DNA from: Vibrio echinoideorum
GTDB lineage: Bacteria; Pseudomonadota; Gammaproteobacteria; Enterobacterales; Vibrionaceae
Assembly (NCBI RefSeq): GCF_024347455.1
Contig: NZ_AP025484.1
Span: 1,922,001-1,986,000, forward strand
Length of the DNA stretch: 64,000 nt
Direction: 5' to 3'
In this document: positions 52,426-61,533 of the stretch, piece after piece
How positions within the stretch are numbered: the first letter of the stretch is position 1
How the letters are laid out: the number at the start of each line of letters is the position of its first letter
Translations under genes and position numbers: made by a program
The notes under the pieces: generated by a model
Seen by the model: only the letters and a program-made list of their open reading frames with translations
Told to the model about the DNA's origin: nothing
The model's database searches: none

Positions 52426-53355
52426 ATGGATAAGTTTTCAGATATGGCGATGTTCGTGAGCATTGTTAAGCATCAAGGGTTAGCGGCGGCTGGGCGAGAG
52501 TTAGGGCTTTCTCCTGCGACCATGACAGCAAGGCTGCAGGCGCTTGAAGAACGATATGGTGTGAAGTTGTTGAATCGAAGCACGCGTCATGTGTCTTTGA
52601 CCGACTCTGGAGAGCTGTATCACAAGGCATGTTTGGAGATTTTAGACAACGTCAGTGAGGCCGAAAACCTGATTCAAAATGGTGTAAAAGAAGTCAAAGG
52701 CTCGCTAAAAATCGCCGCGCCGAAAGACATCGGAAAACAGTACATTCTTCCTATTCTTTCGGAGTTTTGCCAGCAGTATCCGGACGTTATTCCTTACCTG
52801 TATTTGAACGATAACCTCTCGAACATTGCTGAATCTGGCATGGATATCGTGATTCGTTATGGTGAACTGGTCGACAGCAGTTTGATATCCAGACGCTTAT
52901 CACCAAGCCGACGTGTGTTGTGCGCTTCTCCTGAATATCTTGCTAAACATGGAACACCGTTAACACCACAAGATTTGGTCGAACACGACTGTTTAGCCAT
53001 GCTGCGTAGCAATGAAGAGCTCAAGACATGGCACTTCCAAGATAATGATATGAAGAAGTCGGTGACGGTTGTGCCGAAGCGATTTTCAGACGATGGCGAA
53101 GTGATTCGGTACTGGGCATTAAAAGGTGAGGGCATTGCGCTTAAATCGGTGCTGGATGTGCAAGACGACATCAATAACCAACGTCTTGTGACTCTGCTTA
53201 ATGGCTACATGAAAAACTTCAATACCGCGATGTCGGTGTCGAGCGCCGACTTGAATGTGGTGTACATCAGCAAGAAATATCAGCCGAAGCGTATCCGACT
53301 GTTTTTGGATTTTCTGTTTGAGCGCTTTGGCGATTACGTCAGCTCGAGTCGTTAA
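52426..53355 (+). CDS. LysR-family transcriptional regulator
   Basis: This 309-residue regulator has the helix-turn-helix at about residues 15-48 (QGLAAAGRELGLSPATMTARLQALEERY) and a CrgA-like sensor domain (KGSLKIAAPKDIGKQYILP). It is divergent from the SDR-MFS-NemA run, the usual arrangement for a LysR protein and its target operon. The likely signal is an electrophile or quinone-like substrate of NemA, by inference. Confidence 0.9.
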   Translation: MDKFSDMAMFVSIVKHQGLAAAGRELGLSPATMTARLQALEERYGVKLLNRSTRHVSLTDSGELYHKACLEILDNVSEAENLIQNGVKEVKGSLKIAAPKDIGKQYILPILSEFCQQYPDVIPYLYLNDNLSNIAESGMDIVIRYGELVDSSLISRRLSPSRRVLCASPEYLAKHGTPLTPQDLVEHDCLAMLRSNEELKTWHFQDNDMKKSVTVVPKRFSDDGEVIRYWALKGEGIALKSVLDVQDDINNQRLVTLLNGYMKNFNTAMSVSSADLNVVYISKKYQPKRIRLFLDFLFERFGDYVSSSR

Positions 53356-53363
53356 TTTCCGAG

Positions 53364-53435
53364 TTAAACAAGTAAAAGAAATACAACGATGGCAACCGCT
53401 AACGCCCTTGGGATAAAAGTATCTTTGTCTATCAT
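53364..53435 (-). CDS. Possible 23-residue single-helix membrane peptide
   Basis: The frame reads MIDKDTFIPRALAVAIVVF and ends LLLV, a short charged head and one hydrophobic helix. A good ribosome binding site (AAGAGGTG) lies six bases before the ATG. It sits 52 bp downstream of the sulfatase-like gene on the same strand, with a perfect hairpin (53450-53471) between them. Many real bacterial small proteins look like this, but chance cannot be ruled out at this length. Confidence 0.5.
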   Translation of the reverse strand: MIDKDTFIPRALAVAIVVFLLLV

Positions 53436-53449
53436 GGGCACCTCTTATC

Positions 53450-53471
53450 GTGCCTCAAATGAATGAGGCAC
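53450..53471 (-). promoter_or_regulatory. Hairpin between the sulfatase-like gene and the small ORF
   Basis: GTGCCTCA and TGAGGCAC form a perfect 8-bp stem with an AATGAA loop. No T run follows on the minus strand, so it may be a 3' end stabiliser or may tune translation of the next small ORF. Confidence 0.5.
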
Positions 53472-53487
53472 GGGTTATTTATTGGGG

Positions 53488-55515
53488 TTAACGAAGGTGT
53501 AGGTAGAACGGAGAGAAGGTATCAATCACATCAACCAAACGTTGAAGTTGCTTGATATCGCCCTTGGTTGCTTTCGCTGTTGATTCTTCAACATTGATGT
53601 CTTTGACTAAGAACAAGTGAACAAGGTCTTGTTTTGACATATCGACGGTGAGATCGGCGCTCTCAGAGCTAAAACCATTGTCGACAGCCATTGTGCGGTT
53701 AGACACGTTGACAAGGTATGGGCTTCCATCCACAACAAGGTTGATGACGTGCGTCTCGTTGGTGTTCAATTGCTCGGCTATTAGGCGAGTTGGAATCAGT
53801 GACATCACGTCATCGGTTGGTGCCTCAACGAACTTGCTGGCATCGCCAAAAAAGTTCATTGTATCGAGCACGCCATCTAGTTCTCCGCGAAGCTCTGCTG
53901 CACCTGTGAGTGCCCAGTGACGCCAACCCGGGGTCGATTGTTCCCAACCCCAACGCTCTAGCGCAACGGCTTTTTGTCCACGAGCATACATATCGTTGTG
54001 ATCGACTCGGATAACATGCGTTAGGATCTGCATCGCTTCACCGTACTGTTGTTTTTCGATCATGCGATCCGCAGCCTTTCTAATGGCGTCTGAGCCACCC
54101 ATCATATCAACGTAAAGTTGCGCCATGTCTTTGTGTGCAGGCTTCGCAAGCTCACTGGCATCACCATTGAACCAACCAACATTACCCGCATAGATATTGG
54201 CAACATTTTGATATTCTGAGCCACGCAACGGGCGAAGGTAGTCGTGATCTTTGAGTTCTTCAGGCAGACGGATACTGTCCGAAAGCTCATGCATGGTATA
54301 GCCTTTGTTGATATGGCGAACCGTTTGATCTTGCATGTAGCGCAGTGAATCCGCGTAGGCTTTCATAACATCTTCAACACGCTCTTGGCTTACTGCAGAA
54401 CGGCCGTGGTGTAGGGAAAGCGTTTTTGGCTGATAGCGGCGCATACGGTCTATAGAGTCTGCCCATTCAAGGCCGTCACGGTACTCGGTACCACGAATGG
54501 TGTAGAGGTTTGGAATGGTTTCACCTTGAATGGTATCGCCACCGACCATGTCTCCCGTTTCATGTACATAGAGTGCAACACCATCTGGCGCTTCTCCTGG
54601 GGTGTGGAAAAACTCCAATGTAAGGCCATCTACCTTCATGATCATCAGATCGTCGACTAAGATATTTGGCGCGAAGAAGGATTTGTTTTGTGATTGCATC
54701 ACGATGTCTGCTGGGTAGCCAACACCTTGGTTTACCCCTTTATCGTAGTCATTGTTATGAGGGATAAAGGCACCAAATGCATACGCGGTTCGAATCGACT
54801 GTTGATTAAGATAAATGCCAGACTCTTCGTTCATTTTCTTCTGGAAATCAACATGAGCGATGACATTAATTTTGCCAGATTCGAAGTCTTCACGCGTTGC
54901 TAGCCCTTCGGTTCCTGCCCATTGATCTGGGTGGTGGTGAGTATAGAAAATCGTATGAACCTCACGCTCGTCTCCAGTTGCGTCACGGTAAGCCGACAGC
55001 ATGGCTTCACCGGTTTCAGCCGTTGAACCAGCGTCGATAATGATCAGTCCTTTGTCACCCTGAAGGAAGGTGATCGAAGCTCCCTCAAAGCCAAATGCGT
55101 TGTACATGCGGTCTGATAGCTTAAAGATCACAGGGTTGGTCATTGCTTCTTCCATCGCTGCTAACTCTGGATGAATTTTGCCTTCTTGCAGCGCCTTTTC
55201 CATGTTTTCTTTGTTGTATTCCGGCGTGAATAGAGGTTCACCTCGCCAGATTATTTCTGGGAATGACCCCGCTAGTTTTGTCGAGGCATTTTCAGATAAA
55301 GGGAAGTAACTTTGCTGCTCAGCAGACATGGTTGGAGAGAGAAACTCAATGCCATTAGCAAACGGGTCATAGTTATTAGAAAGCACAACATCGTACTCGC
55401 TCATATCGAATGAGTGGTCATGGTCGCCGTGAGTTAAACGCTCTGATGCGTGATGAGAGTGAGCCATCACATTGCAAGACGCTAAGATTGAGAGAGCAAT
55501 AATGGTTTTTTTCAT
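53488..55515 (-). CDS. Secreted alkyl sulfatase-like metallo-beta-lactamase protein
   Basis: This exported hydrolase has 675 residues from the ATG at 55515 (CAGGGTAAC upstream) and a signal peptide ending NVMA (about 18). A frame from 55563 places 16 hydrophilic residues before the signal and is unlikely. The metallo-beta-lactamase domain (about 100-400) is followed by an alkyl-sulfatase dimerisation domain and a C-terminal SCP2-like domain (SADLTVDMSKQDLVHLF), the layout of SdsA1. The zinc motif, usually HxHxDH, reads THHHPDQW here, so the last His is Gln. EAPDGVALYVHE and LSLHHGRSAV supply later ligands. It may cleave alkyl sulfates or related esters. Confidence 0.87.
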   Translation of the reverse strand: MKKTIIALSILASCNVMAHSHHASERLTHGDHDHSFDMSEYDVVLSNNYDPFANGIEFLSPTMSAEQQSYFPLSENASTKLAGSFPEIIWRGEPLFTPEYNKENMEKALQEGKIHPELAAMEEAMTNPVIFKLSDRMYNAFGFEGASITFLQGDKGLIIIDAGSTAETGEAMLSAYRDATGDEREVHTIFYTHHHPDQWAGTEGLATREDFESGKINVIAHVDFQKKMNEESGIYLNQQSIRTAYAFGAFIPHNNDYDKGVNQGVGYPADIVMQSQNKSFFAPNILVDDLMIMKVDGLTLEFFHTPGEAPDGVALYVHETGDMVGGDTIQGETIPNLYTIRGTEYRDGLEWADSIDRMRRYQPKTLSLHHGRSAVSQERVEDVMKAYADSLRYMQDQTVRHINKGYTMHELSDSIRLPEELKDHDYLRPLRGSEYQNVANIYAGNVGWFNGDASELAKPAHKDMAQLYVDMMGGSDAIRKAADRMIEKQQYGEAMQILTHVIRVDHNDMYARGQKAVALERWGWEQSTPGWRHWALTGAAELRGELDGVLDTMNFFGDASKFVEAPTDDVMSLIPTRLIAEQLNTNETHVINLVVDGSPYLVNVSNRTMAVDNGFSSESADLTVDMSKQDLVHLFLVKDINVEESTAKATKGDIKQLQRLVDVIDTFSPFYLHLR

Positions 55516-55753
55516 AGTGTTACCCTGGTTCTGTATTTCGTATGAATCAGACTCAGAATCCATCCTGTTTCGTCGTTCTTCAAAAGTTGAAGGATACGAG
55601 GGTGTGTAATAGGCCTCGTTGATGACGATATCTTAGGCAGTTTTTAAGCGGCGAACCATTGGGTAGTAACTATAAAACACATAGATTTTATCTATGTAAT
55701 TTGGTCTATTTTGTATTTACATTACGGCTTATCATTACTTGCATAGTTTTTGT

Positions 55754-56593
55754 TTATTTCTTGGAAGGTGGCGTTAGATGCTTTTTGATGTGTTCTCGAA
55801 CTTGAGCATGTCGCTGATCTTGAATACTGCGTTTGTGATAAATCATTTTCATTTCGTAGTTACGCAACGCAAATGGCGGTTCGAGGACTTTTAGCCCTAG
55901 CTCTTCTGCTAAATTAAACATGGACTCACTGACAATGCACACCGCGTCAGAGTTACGAGCGTTCAGCAGTAGATTCGATTGACCGGAAACTTCTCGAACC
56001 ACGTTACGCTCAAATGCTTCTTCAGTTCGGGTTTCTAGTGCGCTTACATTTTTGTCTTTTAGGCGCAGCATGATGTGCTCGGCGTTTTTGAACTGCTCAA
56101 GGGAGATGGTATCGCCAATCGTTGGGTGGTCTTTACGACACGCAAGTGCGAGCTTTTGGGAGCCGATCGATTCGACAATAAAGGAGTGATCAGTAACAGA
56201 GATGTCGTCGACAACAATATCCACCTCTCCGGTTCTTAGTTTGTCCAAAATGCTGTATTCGATGGCGGGAGTTTCAACAAAGTAGACGCCTTCATAGCCA
56301 GGGAGTGCTTGCATGATCACTTCTGGGCAGCAGATTTTTAGCTTTCTCTCTTCTTCAAATACTGAGTCGAGCCGACCTAATATTTCTCGGCATTGCTCAG
56401 CAAGATAATGCGCATCTTCTGTCGGCTGAATTGAACGACTGGTGCGATAAAACATGATCTTTCCGCTCTGCTCTTCAAAGTTTTTTATCGCGGCGGTCAT
56501 TGATGGCTGAGTCATATTCATATGTTCTGCTGCCTTAGAAATACTCTTGAAGTCATAGGCTGCGAGAAAGTGTTTAATCAGATTGAGATTCAT
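55754..56593 (-). CDS. LysR-family transcriptional regulator
   Basis: This 279-residue regulator is slightly short for the family. The helix-turn-helix is at residues 15-45 (KSISKAAEHMNMTQPSMTAAIKNFEEQ). It lies upstream of the sulfatase-like gene on the same strand and divergent from the GFA gene, so either could be a target. AGGGT precedes the ATG. Inducer unknown. Confidence 0.88.
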   Translation of the reverse strand: MNLNLIKHFLAAYDFKSISKAAEHMNMTQPSMTAAIKNFEEQSGKIMFYRTSRSIQPTEDAHYLAEQCREILGRLDSVFEEERKLKICCPEVIMQALPGYEGVYFVETPAIEYSILDKLRTGEVDIVVDDISVTDHSFIVESIGSQKLALACRKDHPTIGDTISLEQFKNAEHIMLRLKDKNVSALETRTEEAFERNVVREVSGQSNLLLNARNSDAVCIVSESMFNLAEELGLKVLEPPFALRNYEMKMIYHKRSIQDQRHAQVREHIKKHLTPPSKK

Positions 56594-56814
56594 ATAGGTG
56601 TACCCTGTAGAAAGAGATTAAATAGTTTGAACACGACTCAGTGATCGTTGTGTCGATGATGGTAGGGTCAGTGGTGCCGAGATTTAGCTTAAATTATGTG
56701 TTGAAAACATGCGCTATATATTTGTTGGAAAACACATTTTTTTACCAAAATAACAAATCAGGATATGATGGGTGAAAAGTAACCAGCAACCAGTAACTAG
56801 AACAAGGAGTGCTC

Positions 56815-57207
56815 ATGAAACAGGTCGGAGATACGGTTATCAAACCTTTTCACAAGGCAACCTGCCATTGCGGTGCGGTTGAATTAGAGCTTAGCTTACC
56901 TAACGGGATAGAAAAACCACGCCGTTGTGATTGTTCTATCTGTCGTCGTAGAGGGGCGATTGTAGGCTCTTTGGCGCTGGATGGTATCAAGATCCTCAAA
57001 GGTGCTGAGCATCTCAAGCTTTATCAATTCAATACCAACACCGCGAAGCACTACTTCTGCTCAAACTGCGGTATCTATACCCATCATCAACGCCGTTCTA
57101 GCCCAAATGAATACGGTTTTAACATCGGCTGTTTGGAAGGAGTAAACCCTTTTGATATTGGTGATGTGGTGACTAATGATGGCGTTAATCACCCTGCTGA
57201 TCGCTAA
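56815..57207 (+). CDS. GFA-family zinc-binding protein
   Basis: This 130-residue protein belongs to the glutathione-dependent formaldehyde-activating enzyme-like family. Zinc cysteines are seen in ATCHCGAVEL, RRCDCSICRRRG and FCSNCGIYTHH. Most such proteins are not proven to act on formaldehyde; some bind glutathione adducts. The ATG at 56815 has AAGGAG six bases upstream; a GTG two codons earlier overlaps that site. It is followed 29 bp later by an OsmC gene, suggesting a thiol or peroxide stress operon. Confidence 0.9.
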   Translation: MKQVGDTVIKPFHKATCHCGAVELELSLPNGIEKPRRCDCSICRRRGAIVGSLALDGIKILKGAEHLKLYQFNTNTAKHYFCSNCGIYTHHQRRSSPNEYGFNIGCLEGVNPFDIGDVVTNDGVNHPADR

Positions 57208-57236
57208 GTCGTTACACAATATAAAAGGAATTAATT

Positions 57237-57704
57237 ATGTCTGAATATGGAGCGGTCATTCGCTGGCAAAAAGCGGAAGATGAAACCTTTAGTGACAACC
57301 AATACAGTCGTGGTCATACGTGGGAGTTCGATGGTGGTATCACTGTGCCAGCTTCATCTTCTCCTCATGTTGTGCCACTGCCGTTTTCGGTGGAAGCGAA
57401 TGTCGACCCAGAAGAAGCGTTTATCGCGGCACTCTCTAGCTGTCATATGCTGACTTTTCTGGGAATCGCCGCGAAGCAGAAGTACGTGATCGAGTCTTAT
57501 GTGGATGATGCGATTGGTGTGCTTGAGGAAGATGAATCAGGCCGCTCATCGGTCACTAAGGTGACTCTGCGACCTGAGATTGTTTTTTTAGGTACTAAAC
57601 AACCAACTGCCAAACAACTCGAAAAACTGCATCATTTGGCGCACAAAAACTGCTTTATCGCGAACTCGGTCAAGACTGAAATTGTGGTCGAGATGCGAGA
57701 TTAA
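57237..57704 (+). CDS. OsmC-family peroxiredoxin-like protein
   Basis: This 155-residue protein of the OsmC/Ohr family reduces organic or fatty-acid hydroperoxides with two cysteines. They are seen in ALSSCHMLTFL (peroxidatic) and AHKNCFIANSV (resolving). The shape (VEANVDPEEAFIAALSSCHM) is of the OsmC subgroup. AAGGAA precedes the ATG. It follows the GFA gene closely, and the MalY-like gene comes next in the same direction. Confidence 0.92.
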   Translation: MSEYGAVIRWQKAEDETFSDNQYSRGHTWEFDGGITVPASSSPHVVPLPFSVEANVDPEEAFIAALSSCHMLTFLGIAAKQKYVIESYVDDAIGVLEEDESGRSSVTKVTLRPEIVFLGTKQPTAKQLEKLHHLAHKNCFIANSVKTEIVVEMRD

Positions 57705-57826
57705 TCTTAATTAATCACAAGATTTCTTTAAAAACTTCGTCCTTTTTATCTCGCTATCGTCTTAAGGGTATTCAGGCAATCCAGTTGATTGCAAAAGAAC
57801 CAAGCACACTATTTGAGGAACCCTCC

Positions 57827-59059
57827 ATGACAGCGTTTAACAGTGCATCGAATTACGGTGAACATGCGTTTATCAAAAGCAAACCAGAGATGCTAGAGAG
57901 CATTTACAACACTGTCGATGTATTTCCTTACTGGATTGCCGACATGGACTTTCAGGTAGCCGAACCGATCACTCAAGAGCTTAACCGATTGGTTGAGCGT
58001 GGAGTGTATTCGTATGAGTTCAATGAACAGGCGGTGTTTGAGGCGCTATCTCAATGGTATTCAAAGCGTCATGGTTTAAGCCTTTCTGCTGATAAGTTCG
58101 TACAGGTTCCGGGAGTGTCACCAGGCATCGCGTTGTTACTTCGCCAGTTTACTAATGAGGGGGATGGAGTACTTATCCATACACCGGCTTACCATCAGTT
58201 CGCTAATTTGGTGAATAAAGCAGGTCGTCAGGTCGTGAATAGCCCGTTGATTAATGACGGACAGAGTTATCAGATTGATTTTGCTGGTATGGAGCAACAG
58301 ATCATCGAACAGCAAGTGAAGACGATGATTTTCTGTAATCCGCATAACCCGACTGGGCGAGTGTGGACACCTCAAGAGATTGAACAAGTCATCGAAATAG
58401 CTAAGCGCCACGATGTGCTTATCATCAGTGATGAAGTCCATTCCGACATTATTTTTGAAGGTCATTCTTTTACGAGCTTAACCAGCTTTGATTACGACAA
58501 GGTCATTGCCTTGATTGGCTCTCCGGCGAAAACCTTCGGCATGCACAGCATCTCAAATGGCTATGTGTACACCAACAATCATGAGTTATTTGAAGCGTTC
58601 AAAACCAATGTGGTGGCGATGTATCTTGATCATGGTAATGCGTTCAGTACGTTTGCAACCGTGGCGGCCTTTGAGAAAGGTGGAGAGTGGCTAGATGGCA
58701 TGTTGGTGTATCTGCAAGACACGGTGAAATGGATCACTGAGTTTGCGGAGCAGCGCATTCCTCAGTTAAAAGTCTTCCAGCCGCAAGGCACTTACCAAGT
58801 GTGGTTTGATTTCTCAGGCTTGGATTTTTCGGAAGAAGAGTTAAAAAATGTGGTGTTTGAACAAGCTAAAATGGGCTTAACCCCAGGTGGTTGGTTTGGT
58901 GCGCAAAGCCCTAACTTCATGCGAATGAACATCGCGACGTCACGCGATAATATCGAGCAATCATTTACTGCGTTGGCGGATGCAATTGAGGGTTTTGAGC
59001 GAGGAAGTCAGGAGAGTTCAAACTGCTGTGATAGCGGCAATTCACAAAGCTGCTGCTGA
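57827..59059 (+). CDS. MalY/PatB-type PLP enzyme (cystathionine beta-lyase-like)
   Basis: This PLP-dependent fold-type I enzyme has 410 residues from the ATG at 57827 (GAGGAAC upstream). Motifs: PYWIADMDFQVAEPI, PGVSPGIALLL, FCNPHNPTGRVW, ISDEVHSDI and SPAKTFGMHS with the Schiff-base lysine. MalY/PatB enzymes split C-S bonds of cystathionine or cysteine conjugates. The C-terminus has an odd Ser/Cys tail (SSNCCDSGNSQSCC) beyond the family end, which could bind metal or be redox-active. The earlier frame start at 57785 lacks a ribosome binding site. Confidence 0.9.
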   Translation: MTAFNSASNYGEHAFIKSKPEMLESIYNTVDVFPYWIADMDFQVAEPITQELNRLVERGVYSYEFNEQAVFEALSQWYSKRHGLSLSADKFVQVPGVSPGIALLLRQFTNEGDGVLIHTPAYHQFANLVNKAGRQVVNSPLINDGQSYQIDFAGMEQQIIEQQVKTMIFCNPHNPTGRVWTPQEIEQVIEIAKRHDVLIISDEVHSDIIFEGHSFTSLTSFDYDKVIALIGSPAKTFGMHSISNGYVYTNNHELFEAFKTNVVAMYLDHGNAFSTFATVAAFEKGGEWLDGMLVYLQDTVKWITEFAEQRIPQLKVFQPQGTYQVWFDFSGLDFSEEELKNVVFEQAKMGLTPGGWFGAQSPNFMRMNIATSRDNIEQSFTALADAIEGFERGSQESSNCCDSGNSQSCC

Positions 59060-59119
59060 TTATCCATGTTGAATTGAAAATGCTTAGCCGTTGATGCTGA
59101 TCATTGGGCTCTAAAGAAC

Positions 59120-59161
59120 GAAAAACCGCGAGGCTGCTTAGTGCATCACTGGCGGTTTTTT
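59120..59161 (+). terminator. Terminator after the MalY-like gene
   Basis: AAAAACCGC and GCGGTTTTTTT pair around a 22-base loop that may fold itself. Confidence 0.7.
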
Positions 59162-59270
59162 TATGTCTGTGTAATCCTACGTACGGTTTTAATTGAGTGA
59201 CAGTTAGAAAGTACTGAGAGATAGGTAGCGATCTCTTGAATGGTAGGAATAGATTGGTTAGCAGAGAGTT

Positions 59271-59615
59271 ATGTTTAGCGTCCCACTGAATAGTTTTGTA
59301 CATCGTGTGAGTGATAAAAGCCAAGTGATGGCGAATGCTGCAGAATGTGGATGCCAGTTGAAGCGAGTTCGTCGTTCGCGCAATTGGCTGTTGGTCGCTC
59401 AAGAGCATCAACTCGCTGAATTTAAAACGATGTTAACTCACGAAAAAGACGGTTGGATAGCAATCGCAATCGACAAAGTGCTGCCTAAATCTGTGGTGTG
59501 TTTGGCATCTCTGTTGGCCGCGACACCTTCAATGACCGTCGCTCAACTGGTGATGGAATCTAGATGTTCAATGGCAGAAGCAAGGCGTGCCATTGATGAA
59601 CATGAAGGGCTGTAG
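59271..59615 (+). CDS. Small RRF-like family protein
   Basis: This 114-residue cytoplasmic protein has an N-terminal part (PLNSFVHRVSDKSQVMANAAECGCQLKRVRRSRNWLL) that I recognise as a vibrio family annotated as ribosome recycling factor-like (RRF_GI). It is not frr: it is too short and lacks the RRF coiled domain. The C-terminal part is helical (VAQLVMESRCSMAEARRAIDEHEG). Function unknown. A perfect long terminator separates it from the converging RRM gene. Confidence 0.65.
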   Translation: MFSVPLNSFVHRVSDKSQVMANAAECGCQLKRVRRSRNWLLVAQEHQLAEFKTMLTHEKDGWIAIAIDKVLPKSVVCLASLLAATPSMTVAQLVMESRCSMAEARRAIDEHEGL

Positions 59616-59654
59616 GCGTATTCAAATCGTGTGAAAAGAGAATCGCGAGCAGCA

Positions 59655-59706
59655 AAAAGCCCGTAACGATATTACGTTTTTCAGCGCAATATCGTTACGG
59701 GCTTTA
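59655..59706. terminator. Very strong bidirectional terminator
   Basis: A perfect stem of about 18 bp (AAAGCCCGTAACGATATT and its inverse) with a 14-base loop sits between two converging genes. It is much longer than most terminators in this window. Confidence 0.88.
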
Positions 59707-59763
59707 TCATCTGTGCTTGTGCTGCTTAAGCTAAGCCATGTGGCTTATAAAGCGTTTACTCGA

Positions 59764-60003
59764 TTAAGAGTTAGCCACTTTTACACGAATCGTGTTGCTG
59801 CCAAGCTTTGACAAGTTCAGCTTGTTTAGTGCCGCTTTCGCTTCTTCGTGCTCTGGCATTTCAACAAATGCAAAGCCTTTAGATTCGCCAGTTTCTTGGT
59901 CTAAAACTAGGCTGCACTCTTTTACTGAGCCGAACTCAGAAAATAGAACACGGATGTCTTGCTCTGCAGTAGAGCGCGATAGGTTACGAACTAGAAGTTT
60001 CAT
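59764..60003 (-). CDS. RRM-type RNA-binding protein
   Basis: This 79-residue single-RRM protein has RNP2 LLVRNL near the start and RNP1 KGFAFVEM near residue 42. The ATG at 60003 has AAGG upstream and starts the domain directly; a frame from 60036 adds 11 residues without support. Such proteins bind RNA and are often cold-inducible in bacteria, including cyanobacterial and vibrio members. It stands alone. Confidence 0.9.
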   Translation of the reverse strand: MKLLVRNLSRSTAEQDIRVLFSEFGSVKECSLVLDQETGESKGFAFVEMPEHEEAKAALNKLNLSKLGSNTIRVKVANS

Positions 60004-60115
60004 AATAAACCTTGAATATGAATTTACGCCGAGCATTGTCGCACACTTTCGTGCTCACCCTCACAAATAATTAGCGGAATAGCTCGGTTTACCTGTTCGC
60101 TGCTCTTATTAGCCG

Positions 60116-60790
60116 TTAACCGCGGTTTATCGTGATATCTGACACATATCCATGCTCGGTACTGGTTAACGCCTGCTGCAGCATTTGAGCGGCTTCTTTT
60201 GCGGTCATAAAGCTTGAGGTATCCATTGCTTTGCCGCTGGTTCCCCAAAACTCGGTTGCCATCCCGCCAGGGTAAACTGCAACGATCTTCATCGGGTGAC
60301 CTTTGAGCTCCAACCTGACCGATTCGATAAAGCCTTTAACGGCCCATTTGGCTGCGCAGTAAGTAGATTCTTCTGCTTTAGCGCCTTGAGCCGCGGTCGA
60401 CATCACAACAGCAATAGTCACGGGTTGATCTTTGTAGCGTTGAACAAGCTCGCGAATCAAAAAGATGGAAGACTCTATGTTGTTTTTCAGCATGCCGCTG
60501 ATGGCGGCGGGATCTTGTTGTTCAATTTTACCGAAGTATCCACTGCCTGCGCTATGAACCACTAGCTTTGGTGTTTCAGGCAACGCATTCAATAACTCGC
60601 TCACTGATTGTGGATCACACAAGTCACAGGCTTGGCTAACAGTATTCGCTGGCAGGCTTTTCGCTAATTCAGCTAAACGTTGGGAGCTGCGGCCAGTGAT
60701 CATTAAGCGCTGATGGCTGTTCGATGTGTTCGCATATTGCTTGGCTAAAGCTGCGCCTAAACCGCTGCTTGATCCGGTGATTAAAATCAT
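60116..60790 (-). CDS. Short-chain dehydrogenase/reductase
   Basis: This 224-residue oxidoreductase has the cofactor motif ITGSSSGLGAALA with TGRSSQRL after strand 2 (NADP-like), the core HSAGSGYFG and the catalytic YCAAKWAVKGF (YxxxK). It is a classical SDR with a short C-terminus. It lies near the cfa operon but is separated from it by a small gene and a terminator. Substrate unknown. Confidence 0.9.
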   Translation of the reverse strand: MILITGSSSGLGAALAKQYANTSNSHQRLMITGRSSQRLAELAKSLPANTVSQACDLCDPQSVSELLNALPETPKLVVHSAGSGYFGKIEQQDPAAISGMLKNNIESSIFLIRELVQRYKDQPVTIAVVMSTAAQGAKAEESTYCAAKWAVKGFIESVRLELKGHPMKIVAVYPGGMATEFWGTSGKAMDTSSFMTAKEAAQMLQQALTSTEHGYVSDITINRG

Positions 60791-60951
60791 GGTGACTCGG
60801 GATTGTTGAATTGAATCGAGATAGTAAGGCTTTGAATATCTGTTTGCTGAGATCTAAGACCAAGATGCAGAGATCCATGAGTAAGATCGATAAAACAGAG
60901 GTTTGAGAAAGTAATGTAATTAGGGAGGGGAAAATAAGGAGAACTAAAAAG

Positions 60952-60980
60952 TAAAAACGCCGGCACAGGGCCAGCGCTTT
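60952..60980 (-). terminator. Terminator of the small charged-protein gene
   Basis: On the minus strand, AAAAGCGCTGGC pairs imperfectly with GCCGGCGTTTT, followed by a T run. Confidence 0.6.
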
Positions 60981-60991
60981 TGAAAATCAGA

Positions 60992-61255
60992 TTACTCTTC
61001 GTCGAACTGTTTGGTCGTGAACGAGTCTTCGATTCTGTTGAGCTCTTCTTGATCTTTCACTCGCTGTTCTTCTTGGCGAATGACTTTCGCTTCATTGAAG
61101 CGTTTCTTTTCCGACTTAGTCAGGAATTTTACAGCTTTCTTGTTGGTCAGTGCGTAAGCAACTACGTCTTCGCCTTTTTCTCTGCGGTCGTTTACACGTT
61201 GTGAGAAACGTTCATTGTCGCGAGCTTTACGCTCCGCTGAGGTCAACTTGCTCAT
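60992..61255 (-). CDS. Small highly charged coiled-coil-like protein
   Basis: This 87-residue protein is rich in Lys, Arg and Glu (KLTSAERKARDNERFSQRV, then KSEKKRFNEAKVIRQEEQRV) and has no signal peptide or membrane helix. It is probably helical. I do not know its family; similar small proteins occur in vibrios as conserved hypothetical proteins. It has its own terminator. Confidence 0.75.
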   Translation of the reverse strand: MSKLTSAERKARDNERFSQRVNDRREKGEDVVAYALTNKKAVKFLTKSEKKRFNEAKVIRQEEQRVKDQEELNRIEDSFTTKQFDEE

Positions 61256-61403
61256 GCTTTAAAGCCTTTTCAATTAATCATGGTAGGGAATCTACACTTA
61301 GCGAAACAAATAGGAACTGTTGTGTATGAGTCTAGCCCATTTGCATGCTGGTGGCGCATCTTAGCACAGAGACTTAATCTTGCAGATATGCTATTCGAGC
61401 GAT

Positions 61404-61439
61404 TAAAAAAAACAGCCCACAATTTTTTGTTGTGGACTG
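61404..61439 (-). terminator. Terminator of the cfa operon
   Basis: On the minus strand, AGTCCACAA and TTGTGGGCT form a stem (one G-T pair) followed by T8, about 100 bp after the DUF3833 gene. Confidence 0.82.
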
Positions 61440-61533
61440 AAGTTTTCTTGTGGGGTGGAGACGCCCTGTAAAATGAATCGAAAGGTTAATGAAACAAAGA
61501 ATAATTAGCCTTGAAGAATCAGCATTGGTTTAT

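Noticed and set aside
53648..53920. Plus-strand open frame opposite the sulfatase-like gene
   Set aside because: It is a shadow of the strongly supported minus-strand gene.
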